Below are positions 1 through 7,447 of a DNA stretch of 15,738 nt, piece after piece. Every line of letters starts with the position of its first letter. Within the stretch, counting starts at the first letter, position 1. The translations under genes and the position numbers were made by a program. The stretch covers positions 1 to 15,738 of the forward strand of contig DFWT01000219.1 of assembly GCA_002381045.1 (NCBI GenBank), given 5' to 3'. A model generated the notes under the pieces. That model did not search any database and was not told where the DNA came from. It saw only the letters and a list, made by a program, of their open reading frames with translations. The DNA is from Rhodoferax sp. UBA4127 (lineage in GTDB: Bacteria; Pseudomonadota; Gammaproteobacteria; Burkholderiales; Burkholderiaceae_C).

Positions 1-2
1 AT

Positions 3-1595
3 GTCACAGGTATGGGTGGCGGGCCACAGGGCATGGGTGGCGGCGGCATGCCTGGAATGCAGGGCGGCGGCGGATATGTGAATGTCGGCGGTGGTGGCGT
101 TGTACACACCGGCGGCGGTGGCGGCGTGTGGGTGGGCGGCCAGGCCGGTGGCGGGTCAGCGGGTGGCGCTGGAGGGGGCCAGGTGGGTGTCGCCACTGTT
201 CCTTTGATGACGGCATTGGCCCAGCAGCCTGTGCTGGGCGATGTGTACTACTACGCCCAGCCGATGGTAGGTGGCGCACCGCAGGCGGCGGCCCCTGTGG
301 TGGTGGAGCGTGTTGCCGAGCAAATGCGCCAGCAGTCCACCGAACTGAAAGCCAAGGCGCAGACCGATGCCGAAAAGGCCATCATCGAGTTGGTGGCCTT
401 GATGTTCCAGGCGATTCTCGAAGAAGACCGTATTCCAACCGGTATCCGGGTCTGGTTTGCGCGGCTGCAAATGCCGGTGTTGCGCATTGCTTTGTCAGAG
501 GCAGATTTCTTTACCAAGCTGGATCACCCGGCGCGCCAGTTGATTGACCACATGGGCTCCTGTGTGCTGGGGTTTGATGCCAGTGGCATCAGCAGTGTGG
601 CCATGGAGACCGAGGTCAAGCGCATCGTGCAGGTGATCGAGCAATACCCTGAAACAGGGGTGCGGGTCTACCAGCGGGTTTATGAAGAATTTCAGGCGTT
701 CCTGAAAGTGCACCTGACCAGCAAACCGGTCACCCAAAAGCTGGTGGGTGTGGCTGAACAGGTGGAGCAGCGTGAGACGCTGACCATCCAATACACGATC
801 GAGTTGCGAAACCAGATCAAGGACATGGCGGTTCACGTCGAAATCCGTGAGTTTCTGTTCAAGGTGTGGGCTGAGGTGCTGGCGGTGTCGGCCATGCGCC
901 AAGGCCCTAAGCATGATGACACCATGCTTTTGAAAAAAACCGCCTCCGATCTGATTTGGTCGGCCAGCGCTAAGCCCAACCGGGCGGACCGCGCCCGTGT
1001 GATTGCCGATTTGCCGGACCTGTTGCAGTCATTGCGCTCGGGCATGGCACTGACCAACATGCCCGCGGACGAACAAGAGGCCAACATCAAGGCACTGAGC
1101 GCCGTGCTGGTGGACGCATTCATGTCCAAGACCCAACCGATTGCCGAGGCGCAAATCCGTGCTTTGGCCCAGCGCTTGGCCAATTTGGAAGACTATGTCA
1201 CCGATGACGGTTCCGAAGAGTTGCCGCTTGATGCACAAGGCATAGAAGACCTCCTGGGTATCGATGCCTCGTCACTGGATGTGATTTCCGAAGGCGGCGG
1301 CGAAGCCACACCCAACATGGTTGAGTGGGCGCGTCGTTTGGATATGGGCTCTTGGTTCACCTTGAGCTTCAAGATGAAGAAGATTCAGGTGCAGTACGTC
1401 TGGCGCAGCCCGCTGGGGCACCTGCACCTGCTGGTGGCTGGCTCCGGGCATACCTACTTGATGCAAACGGTTCGCTTGGCCGCTTATCTGCATGCCATGT
1501 TGTTAGAACCCCACGAGCGCGAACCGCTGACCCTGCGTGCCACCCGCGACGCCATGGTCAAAATTGAAGCCCATCCAGAGCGCTTGTTGGCCTAA
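3..1595 (+). CDS. DUF1631 family protein, 5'-truncated
   Basis: The reading frame is open to the left edge (GTC ACA GGT before the first ATG at 12), so the true start lies outside the window; 530 codons are visible. After a glycine-rich stretch (about the first 60 residues) comes an alpha-helical region resembling DUF1631 (Pfam PF07793). Family-like pieces are ALMFQAILEEDRIP, RLQMPVLRIALSEADFF and KLDHPARQLIDHMG. A C-terminal part (GSWFTLSFKMKKIQVQYVW, then PLGHLHLLVAGSG) looks like the beta-rich end of the family. DUF1631 proteins are usually 700-800 residues, so perhaps a third is missing. No enzymatic motif, signal peptide or membrane segment is seen and the function is unknown; in other bacteria the family appears near PilZ/c-di-GMP genes, which is recollection only. 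The gene converges on smg with an 11-bp gap and no obvious terminator. Confidence 0.85.
   Translation, partial: VTGMGGGPQGMGGGGMPGMQGGGGYVNVGGGGVVHTGGGGGVWVGGQAGGGSAGGAGGGQVGVATVPLMTALAQQPVLGDVYYYAQPMVGGAPQAAAPVVVERVAEQMRQQSTELKAKAQTDAEKAIIELVALMFQAILEEDRIPTGIRVWFARLQMPVLRIALSEADFFTKLDHPARQLIDHMGSCVLGFDASGISSVAMETEVKRIVQVIEQYPETGVRVYQRVYEEFQAFLKVHLTSKPVTQKLVGVAEQVEQRETLTIQYTIELRNQIKDMAVHVEIREFLFKVWAEVLAVSAMRQGPKHDDTMLLKKTASDLIWSASAKPNRADRARVIADLPDLLQSLRSGMALTNMPADEQEANIKALSAVLVDAFMSKTQPIAEAQIRALAQRLANLEDYVTDDGSEELPLDAQGIEDLLGIDASSLDVISEGGGEATPNMVEWARRLDMGSWFTLSFKMKKIQVQYVWRSPLGHLHLLVAGSGHTYLMQTVRLAAYLHAMLLEPHEREPLTLRATRDAMVKIEAHPERLLA
12..180 (+). repeat. Glycine-rich low-complexity coding tract with a G-quadruplex-type motif
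   Basis: This stretch of the DUF1631 gene encodes short Gly-rich units (GMGGGPQG, GMGGGGMPG, VGGGGVVHTGGGGG and similar). The coding strand carries four GGG runs at 14-16, 21-23, 29-31 and 35-37 with loops of 4, 5 and 3 bases, which fits the canonical G-quadruplex pattern. More G runs follow up to about 187. The tract is probably a flexible linker in the protein; any DNA or RNA structure is inference. Confidence 0.6.
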
Positions 1596-1606
1596 AGCGC
1601 CTGCTT

Positions 1607-2092
1607 TCAATGTAAGGGGTGTGCGGCACCGTCGCCAAGCAAGCTGTCGGTAGTGAGCGGGTCTGGAACATCATTCAAACTCCAGAACACCATCAGCACA
1701 ATCAGCTTAAGGTCATCCAGCGTCAGCGTTGTGCCCGGGCTGGCCATGGCCCGCTCAATCACCAACTCCATTCGGTCCCAGGGCAATGACCCAAGCGCTG
1801 CCAGATGCGTGAGCAAACCCCAGGCGTCAATGCCCAGTTTTCGTTGCTCAGCGGCAGTCAGGATTCGGATAGAGCGATCGGGATCAATGCAGGAAGCAGG
1901 GTGGGTATCTGCTGATTCATGAAGATCAGGCGCGTGCGCTGCGCTTTGCAAATCTTCCAGCCACACCAACGCATTCAGGATTTCATCGGCATCAAATCCG
2001 ACTGCATTCAGGGTGCGTTGCAAGATGGGGAGCGAAGGGCATTCGGGGCCAGACCAGTAGCTGTCGTATACATAGGCGAGAACCTGAAACAT
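1607..2092 (-). CDS. smg: Smg family protein (DUF494)
   Basis: 161 residues starting MFQVLAYVYDSYW, close to the ~157 residues of E. coli Smg. Family signatures are the N-terminal MF(E/Q)VL.Y(L/V)..(N/S)Y, a central AL.WLE.L segment, RI.TA.E..KLG, and the C-terminal TLDDLKLIVLMVFWSLN. The frame is open 42 codons further upstream, into the end of dprA, but those residues do not look like Smg, so the ATG at 2092 is chosen. The sequence before it (GTGAGG two bases from ATG) is a poorly spaced Shine-Dalgarno. The role of Smg is not established; the family is strongly linked to dprA by gene order, as here, where it lies 94 bp downstream on the same strand. Probably cytoplasmic and co-transcribed with LysM-dprA. 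It converges on the DUF1631 gene. Confidence 0.88.
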   Translation of the reverse strand: MFQVLAYVYDSYWSGPECPSLPILQRTLNAVGFDADEILNALVWLEDLQSAAHAPDLHESADTHPASCIDPDRSIRILTAAEQRKLGIDAWGLLTHLAALGSLPWDRMELVIERAMASPGTTLTLDDLKLIVLMVFWSLNDVPDPLTTDSLLGDGAAHPLH

Positions 2093-2186
2093 GGCCTCAC
2101 TGTACCGAGGCCACAGCCCTGCAATCGATGGAATTGGCCAGCAAATCCGACCTGTATAAAAGCGCCTTAATTCAAGAAGCGGCGAG

Positions 2187-3416
2187 TCAAGCTGCCGACT
2201 GGCGCTGGAATAGACCACCAGGCAAACGGGCTACTTTTCCGTCAAGCTCCAGGCCCATCAATTGGGCTTGAAGGTCGGCGGTGTCCAAGCCACAGCGTGC
2301 TTGCAAGGCATCCAGTCCCACCGGGTCAAAGCCCAGGGCCATCAGCAGCGCGTCGTTGGGCGTGTTGCAGGCCAAACCGCCGTGACCATCAGAATCAGAC
2401 GCAGTCGAGAGTGCGGCTGCATGAGCCGTTAGCGGCCACTGCAGTTCTTCCAGAATGTCTTGCGCGGACTCCACCAGTTTGGCCCCCTGTTTGATGAGCA
2501 AGTGGCAACCGTGCGACTGCGCGGCGTGGATTGAGCCGGGAATCGCAAACACCTCTTTGCCCTGATCGGTGGTCAGCCGCGCGGTGATCAACGAGCCGGA
2601 TTTCAGGGCCGCTTCCACCACCAGCGTGCCGTTGGATAAACCGGCAATCAGTCGATTGCGTTTGGGGAAGTTGGCGTTCAGCGGCGGTGTGCCCAAAGGG
2701 TACTCGCTGATCAACAGACCATGGCGGGCAATCCGGTGCGCCAACTCGCGGTGAGCGCTGGGGTAGACACGGTCCAGGCCGGTTCCCACCACCGCCACGG
2801 TCAGTCCAGCGTTGCCGGACTTTTCGGCCGCATCCAGAGCGCCCGCATGCGCCGCGCCATCCACGCCCAGTGCCAATCCGCTGACGATGGTGAGGCCCGC
2901 TTGCGCCATGGCTTTGGAAAACCGCTTGGCGTTGGCTGCGCCCTGCGGCGTGGGGTTGCGGCTGCCCACCACCGCCAGGCTGCTGGCCGTATCTATGACG
3001 GGGCGAAACGCTGCATCTTCAGTAGCATCAGCTGCAGTATTTGTAAGGGCTAGAGTATCATTTTTCTTGAAACGCGCGACACCCAAGGCGTACAACATCA
3101 AGGGCGGGTCATCCAGACGCAATAAAGCCTCAGGATAGGCGCTGTCGCCCAGCACAAGCACCTGATGTCGAATGTGGTCAGTGGTTTCCTGATGCAGCCA
3201 GTCCCAGGTGGTGGCAAGCAGCGCGGCCAGTTCAGGCGGCACCGTGCGCAAACTTTCAGACTGTTTCTCACTGACCACCTGGCGCAGGGCCGCGGTGCTT
3301 TGCTCAAAAATCGCTATGGGCAAGCCAAAGGCTGCCAGCAATTTGCGGGCGGTGATGTTGCCGATGCCCGGTGCCAGGGTCAAGCGCAGCCAAGCGGCCA
3401 GCTCCTCTTGTTCCAC
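2187..3416 (-). CDS. dprA: DNA-processing protein DprA
   Basis: 409 residues. DprA binds incoming single-stranded DNA and loads RecA during natural transformation. The Rossmann-like core starts at VVGSRNPTPQG (residues 149-159) and continues with IVSGLALGVDGAAHAGAL, VAVVGTGLDRVYP, ISEYPLGTPP, NFPKRNRLIAGLS and EVFAIPGSI. The N-terminal ~60 residues look like a helix-hairpin-helix/SAM-like domain (LAPGIGNITARKLL) and the C-terminal ~60 like the DprA winged helix. The start codon is GTG at 3416, 14 bp after the LysM stop and without a clear Shine-Dalgarno, suggesting translational coupling. Between LYALG (ending at residue 112) and LAVVGSR there are about 35 residues where most DprA proteins have about 10; roughly residues 117-137 are encoded by a copy of the dispersed repeat. 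No frameshift or missing core motif is visible, so the protein is probably functional. Confidence 0.95.
   Translation of the reverse strand: MEQEELAAWLRLTLAPGIGNITARKLLAAFGLPIAIFEQSTAALRQVVSEKQSESLRTVPPELAALLATTWDWLHQETTDHIRHQVLVLGDSAYPEALLRLDDPPLMLYALGVARFKKNDTLALTNTAADATEDAAFRPVIDTASSLAVVGSRNPTPQGAANAKRFSKAMAQAGLTIVSGLALGVDGAAHAGALDAAEKSGNAGLTVAVVGTGLDRVYPSAHRELAHRIARHGLLISEYPLGTPPLNANFPKRNRLIAGLSNGTLVVEAALKSGSLITARLTTDQGKEVFAIPGSIHAAQSHGCHLLIKQGAKLVESAQDILEELQWPLTAHAAALSTASDSDGHGGLACNTPNDALLMALGFDPVGLDALQARCGLDTADLQAQLMGLELDGKVARLPGGLFQRQSAA
3016..3058 (-). repeat. Dispersed ~43-bp repeat, copy A (inside dprA)
   Basis: Read on the minus strand (the dprA sense strand), this block contains CTCTAGCCC preceded by AAAAATGATA and followed by TTACAAATACTGCAGC. 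It aligns without gaps to copy B in fmt (25 of 43 identical by hand count, against about 11 expected by chance) and to copy C (23 of 43). It is the most diverged copy at its 3' end, where a one-base shift improves the match. It encodes part of an insertion in DprA just before the nucleotide-fold core. Confidence 0.5.
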
Positions 3417-3430
3417 GGCACGCGGAGAAA

Positions 3431-4648
3431 TCAGTTGGGATTAACCAAGTGGTCGCCCACCTTGACACCACTTGTGATGTCTAGGATGAGCGCGTAAGAC
3501 ACCCGATCGAAGGTGCGAAACACCATCAGCAGGCCATTGCGTTCATCAGGTAGTTTGATTTGCGGTTTGGTAGCGTCGGTCTTGTCGATGAGGCGGTTGC
3601 CGTCCTTCAGGATGGCCAGCACATGGCCAGTTTCCATGCCGTCTTGCGTGCCTTTGTTGATGGCCACCACCTGGTTCTGCGCGGCATTCACCACCGCACT
3701 GCCGTACACCGAAACAATGCGCGCATCCACCGGGCCTGCTGGTGCATGCGGCACATAGCTCTGGAAGGTTTGAGGGGGCTCCGGCAGCATGCGGTCACCG
3801 ACGCGGATTTCTTCCTTGGCGTCCACGATGTCGATGGTGGCGGGAACGATTTCAGAGCGAACTTCGCCTTTGGCATTGGTGCTGTTTTGGCTGCCCTCGC
3901 CGCGCGCCAGTGTGGCCTTGCCGATGTACTGGGCTTCATACCCGAGCACCACGCCTGTCACGGGATCCTTCAGCGGTGTGGCATTGCGGAACAGGCGGAA
4001 GGCTTTGAGCTTCTTGCTGGGCTCGTCCATCAACGGATCGCCGGCATTGCCACGGGCGTAGGCGCGGTCGCCGCGGGTTAGCAGCACCCGGCTGTCTTGG
4101 GCGGCCACAATGCGCGGCGCAGCATTCAGGCCTGTTTCGTCCACGATGATGGGCTCGGTCAAGAACGGCTCGATCAACTGGTTCTTCAAGGTCACCAGCG
4201 CATTGCCGGGCAGGCCTTCCATGCGGGTGTGGGGCGACAGCTTGACGGTGGGTAGTCCAGAGCCGTCAGCCCCATCGCTGGCACCCATGCGCAACCGGGC
4301 GCGGCCGTTGTTGGTGTCCAGGAACAGGGTTTGCCCAGGGTAAATCAGGTGCGGATTTTTGATTTCGTTGAGGTTCATGCCCCACAGTTCCGGCCAGCGC
4401 CAGGGGGTTTTCAAGAAGATGCCAGAGATGGCCCACAGGGTGTCGCCGGTTTTGACGGTGTAGCTGGCTGGCGCGTCGGCCTTGAGCTCGCTCAGTGGAA
4501 CACCGCTTTCGGCCACCTGCTTGGCTGTGTCACGCTGCTGCTGGGTGATCGGAAAATTTTGAGCCTGCGCCGCAACACCGAGCAGGCTGCAAGCCAGCGC
4601 AACGCCTGCCAATTTGGCGAAATGGGAATGCATCATGTGTTTTGCCAT
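3431..4648 (-). CDS. Exported LysM-domain protein
   Basis: 405 residues. The N-terminus is a Sec signal peptide: basic/polar residues 1-12, hydrophobic LAGVALACSLLGVA, probable cleavage after AQA near residue 29. A single LysM domain spans about residues 62-111 (YTVKTGDTLWAIS ... NPHLIYPGQTLFL), with the WRWPELWGMN segment common in this proteobacterial subfamily. LysM binds the N-acetylglucosamine part of peptidoglycan, so the protein is likely periplasmic and wall-associated. The remaining ~290 residues are of no type I recognise; they contain mixed beta-like stretches such as GYEAQYIGKATLARGEG and VDARIVSVYGSAVV. It begins the minus-strand set LysM-dprA-smg, and betaproteobacteria often carry such a gene before dprA. 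ATG at 4648 is used; a second in-frame ATG at 4636 would shorten the signal peptide. Substrate and exact role are unknown. Confidence 0.88.
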   Translation of the reverse strand: MAKHMMHSHFAKLAGVALACSLLGVAAQAQNFPITQQQRDTAKQVAESGVPLSELKADAPASYTVKTGDTLWAISGIFLKTPWRWPELWGMNLNEIKNPHLIYPGQTLFLDTNNGRARLRMGASDGADGSGLPTVKLSPHTRMEGLPGNALVTLKNQLIEPFLTEPIIVDETGLNAAPRIVAAQDSRVLLTRGDRAYARGNAGDPLMDEPSKKLKAFRLFRNATPLKDPVTGVVLGYEAQYIGKATLARGEGSQNSTNAKGEVRSEIVPATIDIVDAKEEIRVGDRMLPEPPQTFQSYVPHAPAGPVDARIVSVYGSAVVNAAQNQVVAINKGTQDGMETGHVLAILKDGNRLIDKTDATKPQIKLPDERNGLLMVFRTFDRVSYALILDITSGVKVGDHLVNPN

Positions 4649-4778
4649 GGTGGTTCAGATCCTGTTAAACCGCGTGAGATTGTGCGCCCAAGCCCTTGAT
4701 TGAACAACGATTGTCACCCCAGCGCCCGGCGCATCTGAATGAAAATAGCGAAAATAACGACAAATTTGATGCATTGCC
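4649..4778. promoter_or_regulatory. Divergent promoter region between the LysM gene and def
   Basis: These 130 bp separate two diverging operons and must hold both promoters. The part nearest def (about 4740-4770) is AT-rich and contains GAAAATA twice, at 4741-4747 and 4750-4756. No convincing -35/-10 pair was found for either direction, and neither start has a strong Shine-Dalgarno. The call rests on gene arrangement and base composition. Confidence 0.4.
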
Positions 4779-5288
4779 ATGGCCTTACTCCCGATTCTTT
4801 GTTTCCCCGATCCTAAATTACACACCGTTGCCAAGCCTGTGCAAGCGGTGGATGCGCGCACCAAGACCCTGATTGCCGACATGCTCGAGACCATGTACGA
4901 GGCCAAAGGCATCGGCTTGGCCGCGACCCAGGTCGATGTGCATGAGCGTTTGATTGTGATCGATGTATCCGAAGGCCGTGATGTGCCGCTGGTGCTGATC
5001 AACCCCACCCTGCTGTGGACCAGCCCTGAGATGCACATGAATGAGGAAGGTTGCCTGTCGGTCCCCGGCATTTATGACAACGTGCAGCGCCATGACGCAA
5101 TCAAGGTGGAGGCGCTGGACGGTGATGGCCACAAGCGTTTGATCGAAGCCGATGGGTTGTTGGCCGTGTGCATCCAGCACGAAATGGACCATCTGATGGG
5201 CAAGGTGTTTGTGGAATACCTCTCGCCCCTCAAGCGCAACCGCATTAAAACCAAAATGGTGAAGGCCCAGCGCGAGGCCCGCGATTGA
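4779..5288 (+). CDS. def: Peptide deformylase
   Basis: 169 residues, the same length as E. coli Def. The enzyme removes the formyl group from the N-terminal methionine of nascent proteins at the ribosome exit. All three family motifs are intact: GIGLAATQ (44-51), EGCLS (90-94, with metal ligand Cys92) and QHEMDH (133-138, ligands His134 and His138, catalytic Glu135). The N-terminal PILCFPDPKL is typical. The ATG at 4779 lies within CCATGG without a clear Shine-Dalgarno. It begins a plus-strand chain of four overlapping genes; its TGA stop (5286-5288) is entered by the fmt start codon, so removal and addition of the formyl group are encoded back to back, as in most proteobacteria. Confidence 0.97.
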   Translation: MALLPILCFPDPKLHTVAKPVQAVDARTKTLIADMLETMYEAKGIGLAATQVDVHERLIVIDVSEGRDVPLVLINPTLLWTSPEMHMNEEGCLSVPGIYDNVQRHDAIKVEALDGDGHKRLIEADGLLAVCIQHEMDHLMGKVFVEYLSPLKRNRIKTKMVKAQREARD

Positions 5289-6244
5289 AGCTGGTCTTTG
5301 CCGGCACGCCGGAATTTGCGGCGGTGGCGCTGGCGGCCCTGCATCAGGCGAGACACGAGATTGTGCTGGTGCTGAGCCAGCCCGACCGGCCAGCCGGTCG
5401 CGGCATGAAGCTTCAGGCGTCCCCCGTCAAGCAGTTTGCGCTGGCCAACGGCATGTCGGTGGCGCAACCGCGCAGCTTGCGACTGGATGGCAAATACCAG
5501 GACGATGCCAAAGCCGCGCAACAGGTGCTCAAGGCCGCTGGCGCCGATGCCATGGTGGTTGCCGCCTATGGCCTGATCTTGCCCCAGTGGGTGCTGGATT
5601 TGCCCCGTCTGGGTTGTTTCAACATCCATGCGTCGTTACTCCCACGCTGGCGCGGCGCTGCGCCCATTCACCGCACCATTGAAGCTGGCGACAGCCAAAC
5701 CGGCATCACCATCATGCAGATGGATGCCGGGCTGGACACCGGCGACATGCTGCTGGTGCAGGCGCTGCCGATCTTGCCCACCGACACCACTGGCTCGGTG
5801 CATGATCGCCTGGCACCGCTAGGGGGTGAGCTGATGGTGCAAGCCCTGACCCAGGCTGCGCAAGGCACCTTAGTGCCGGTGAAGCAGCCGTTGGAGGGCA
5901 TCACCTACGCCAGCAAGATTGATAAGTCGGAAGCTGCCATAGACTGGGCGCAACCGGCGCAAACCATCTGCCAGCGCATCCGTGCCTTCAACCCTTTCCC
6001 CGGGGCCAGCACCCAACTGAACGGCGAAACTCTCAAGATTTGGGCGGCGCAGGCCAGCGACAGTCCAGCGGTGGCGCCACAGTCTTGTGGGGAAATAGTG
6101 GCTCTAGCCCAGACCAATATTGCGGTAGCAGCTATGAAGTCTGTAGTAAATATCACTGAGCTGCAACGCCCTGGCGGCAAGCGGCTGGGTGTCGCTGACT
6201 TTCTGCGTGGCAACGCGCTGCAGGTGGGTCAGGTGCTGGGCTGA
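5285..6244 (+). CDS. fmt: Methionyl-tRNA formyltransferase, TTG start
   Basis: 319 residues (E. coli 315). It transfers a formyl group from 10-formyltetrahydrofolate to Met-tRNA for initiation. The N-terminal transferase domain contains KLVFAGTPEFA, the folate-site motif HASLLPRWRGAAPI (Asn113, His115, SLLP 117-120) and catalytic Asp151 in MDAGLDTGDM. The C-terminal OB-like domain includes RIRAFNPFPGA and ELQRPGGKRL. The start is TTG at 5285, overlapping the def stop by four bases; no ATG or GTG lies just upstream in frame, and the second codon onward matches the family N-terminus exactly. Residues about 272-287 are encoded by a copy of the dispersed repeat, where the GDG-type loop of other Fmt proteins reads MKS. 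Length is conserved there, so activity is probably kept. Confidence 0.95.
   Translation: MKLVFAGTPEFAAVALAALHQARHEIVLVLSQPDRPAGRGMKLQASPVKQFALANGMSVAQPRSLRLDGKYQDDAKAAQQVLKAAGADAMVVAAYGLILPQWVLDLPRLGCFNIHASLLPRWRGAAPIHRTIEAGDSQTGITIMQMDAGLDTGDMLLVQALPILPTDTTGSVHDRLAPLGGELMVQALTQAAQGTLVPVKQPLEGITYASKIDKSEAAIDWAQPAQTICQRIRAFNPFPGASTQLNGETLKIWAAQASDSPAVAPQSCGEIVALAQTNIAVAAMKSVVNITELQRPGGKRLGVADFLRGNALQVGQVLG
6099..6141 (+). repeat. Dispersed ~43-bp repeat, copy B (inside fmt)
   Basis: The block contains GGCTCTAGCCC followed by ATTGCGGTAGCAGCTATGAA. It matches copy C at 12999-13041 at 31 of 43 positions without gaps (hand count), including the unbroken run AGCAGCTATGAA. The A-rich GGAAATAG lies just before it, as A-rich sequence precedes copies A and C. 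It is read in frame as part of the Fmt C-terminal domain. Confidence 0.65.
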
Positions 6245-6990
6245 TGCGCAGGCTGTTCGGCCTTGCACGCAGCTGGTGGCAACACCCGGCGTTTGACCGT
6301 GGCCTGCGTGACATGGCGGGTGTCTCACCCGGTCTGGCCGCCTGGGGGCTCATGACCGGCGTGGCCATGGTCAAGTCGGGCATGAGCCCGTTTGAGGCGG
6401 TGGCCATGAGCCTGCTGGTGTTTGCCGGCAGTTCGCAGCTGGCTGCCATGCCCTTGATTGCTGCGGGCGCTCCGCTGTGGGTGATTATGTCGACCAGCTT
6501 TTGCGTGAACCTGCGCTTTGTGGTGTTCAGCGCCCACATGCGGCCCTACCTGATGCACCTGCCTCTGCGCTGGCGCCTGATTCAGGGTTACCTCACCGTG
6601 GACCTGAGTTATGTGCTGTTCACCCGGCACTACCACCACCCGCCCACTACCGAGCCTGAAAAGCGAGAGCAACTGGCTTACCTGAGTGGTGGCAGCGTGC
6701 TCAACTGGCTCAGCTGGCAAGGCGCCAGCATGGTGGGGATTGCGCTGGCCAATGTCATCCCGACCCGCTGGGGCCTGGGTTTTGCTGGCATCCTGGCGCT
6801 GCTGGGCGTGGGCTGCTCGTTGGCATCTACCCAATTGCGCCGCGTCTCCGCCGGGGTGGCGGGAATGGCAGCAGTGGTGGCCTATGCCTTGCCGCTCAAG
6901 CTCAATATTGTGGTGGCCATTGCTAGTGCCGTGGCCTTGTGTTTGATCATTGAAGAAACCTGGCCCACAGCACCTGGAGTGCGCGCATGA
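6244..6990 (+). CDS. azlC: AzlC family branched-chain amino acid exporter, large subunit
   Basis: 248 residues of an integral inner-membrane protein. Family features are GVSPGLAAWGLMTGVAMVKSG near the N-terminus, followed by SLLVFAGSSQLAAMPLIAAG, FCVNLRFVVFSAHMRP and a YLTVDLSYVLF segment. Several hydrophobic helices follow to the C-terminus. AzlC with AzlD (BrnFE in Corynebacterium) exports leucine, isoleucine, valine and analogues. The ATG overlaps the fmt stop by one base (TGATG) and the TGA overlaps the azlD ATG (ATGA), so all are likely translated from one message. The exported substrate cannot be told from sequence. Confidence 0.92.
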   Translation: MRRLFGLARSWWQHPAFDRGLRDMAGVSPGLAAWGLMTGVAMVKSGMSPFEAVAMSLLVFAGSSQLAAMPLIAAGAPLWVIMSTSFCVNLRFVVFSAHMRPYLMHLPLRWRLIQGYLTVDLSYVLFTRHYHHPPTTEPEKREQLAYLSGGSVLNWLSWQGASMVGIALANVIPTRWGLGFAGILALLGVGCSLASTQLRRVSAGVAGMAAVVAYALPLKLNIVVAIASAVALCLIIEETWPTAPGVRA

Positions 6991-7349
6991 GTGGCCCCAG
7001 CATGGACGGCACCGACCTCTGGACCCTGGGTGTGATTGTGGGCATGACGCTGGTGACGGTCATCACCCGCTGCTTCTTTTTGGTGAGTGCAAAAGATTGG
7101 GTGCTGCCGCATTGGGCCCAGCGTGGCCTGCAATACGCGCCCATCGCAGCCTTGGCGGCGGTGGTGGTTCCGGAAGTGATCATGACCCAGGGCCAACTGA
7201 TTGCCACTTGGCAAGATGCGCGCATCTATGCCGCGTTGGCCGGTGCTGCGTTCTATTTTTGGCGCAAGGGCCAGGGTCAAGCGGTGTTGGGCACCATTGT
7301 GTCGGGCATGGCGATCTACTTGCCTTTGCACCTGGGGCTGGGCTGGTAG
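6987..7349 (+). CDS. azlD: AzlD family branched-chain amino acid exporter, small subunit
   Basis: 120 residues with about four hydrophobic segments: LGVIVGMTLVTVITRCFF, APIAALAAVVVPEVI, YAALAGAAFYFW and LGTIVSGMAIYLPLHLGLGW. The TR following the first helix and the YAP.A.LAA..VPE pattern are typical of AzlD (PF05437). It is the small partner of AzlC and sits directly after it with a four-base ATGA overlap. It ends the overlapping chain; 98 bp follow before the acyl-CoA dehydrogenase gene, with no convincing terminator. Confidence 0.9.
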   Translation: MSGPSMDGTDLWTLGVIVGMTLVTVITRCFFLVSAKDWVLPHWAQRGLQYAPIAALAAVVVPEVIMTQGQLIATWQDARIYAALAGAAFYFWRKGQGQAVLGTIVSGMAIYLPLHLGLGW

Positions 7350-7447
7350 CTTCACGCTGGAGTCGCACCGTGCGCATCGGCCATAGGCGCGCGACAGATT
7401 CCTTATGATGCTGTTCGAACGCTAACCATTAAACGAGACACCTTGCC

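Noticed and set aside
2093..2218. 42-codon N-terminal extension of Smg
   Set aside because: The frame is open but the residues do not resemble Smg, and the extension overlaps the end of dprA; the MFQVL start matches the family.
7362..7395. Hairpin GTCGC...GCGC / GCGC GCGAC after azlD
   Set aside because: The stem needs a five-base bulge and is not followed by a T-run; too weak to call a terminator.
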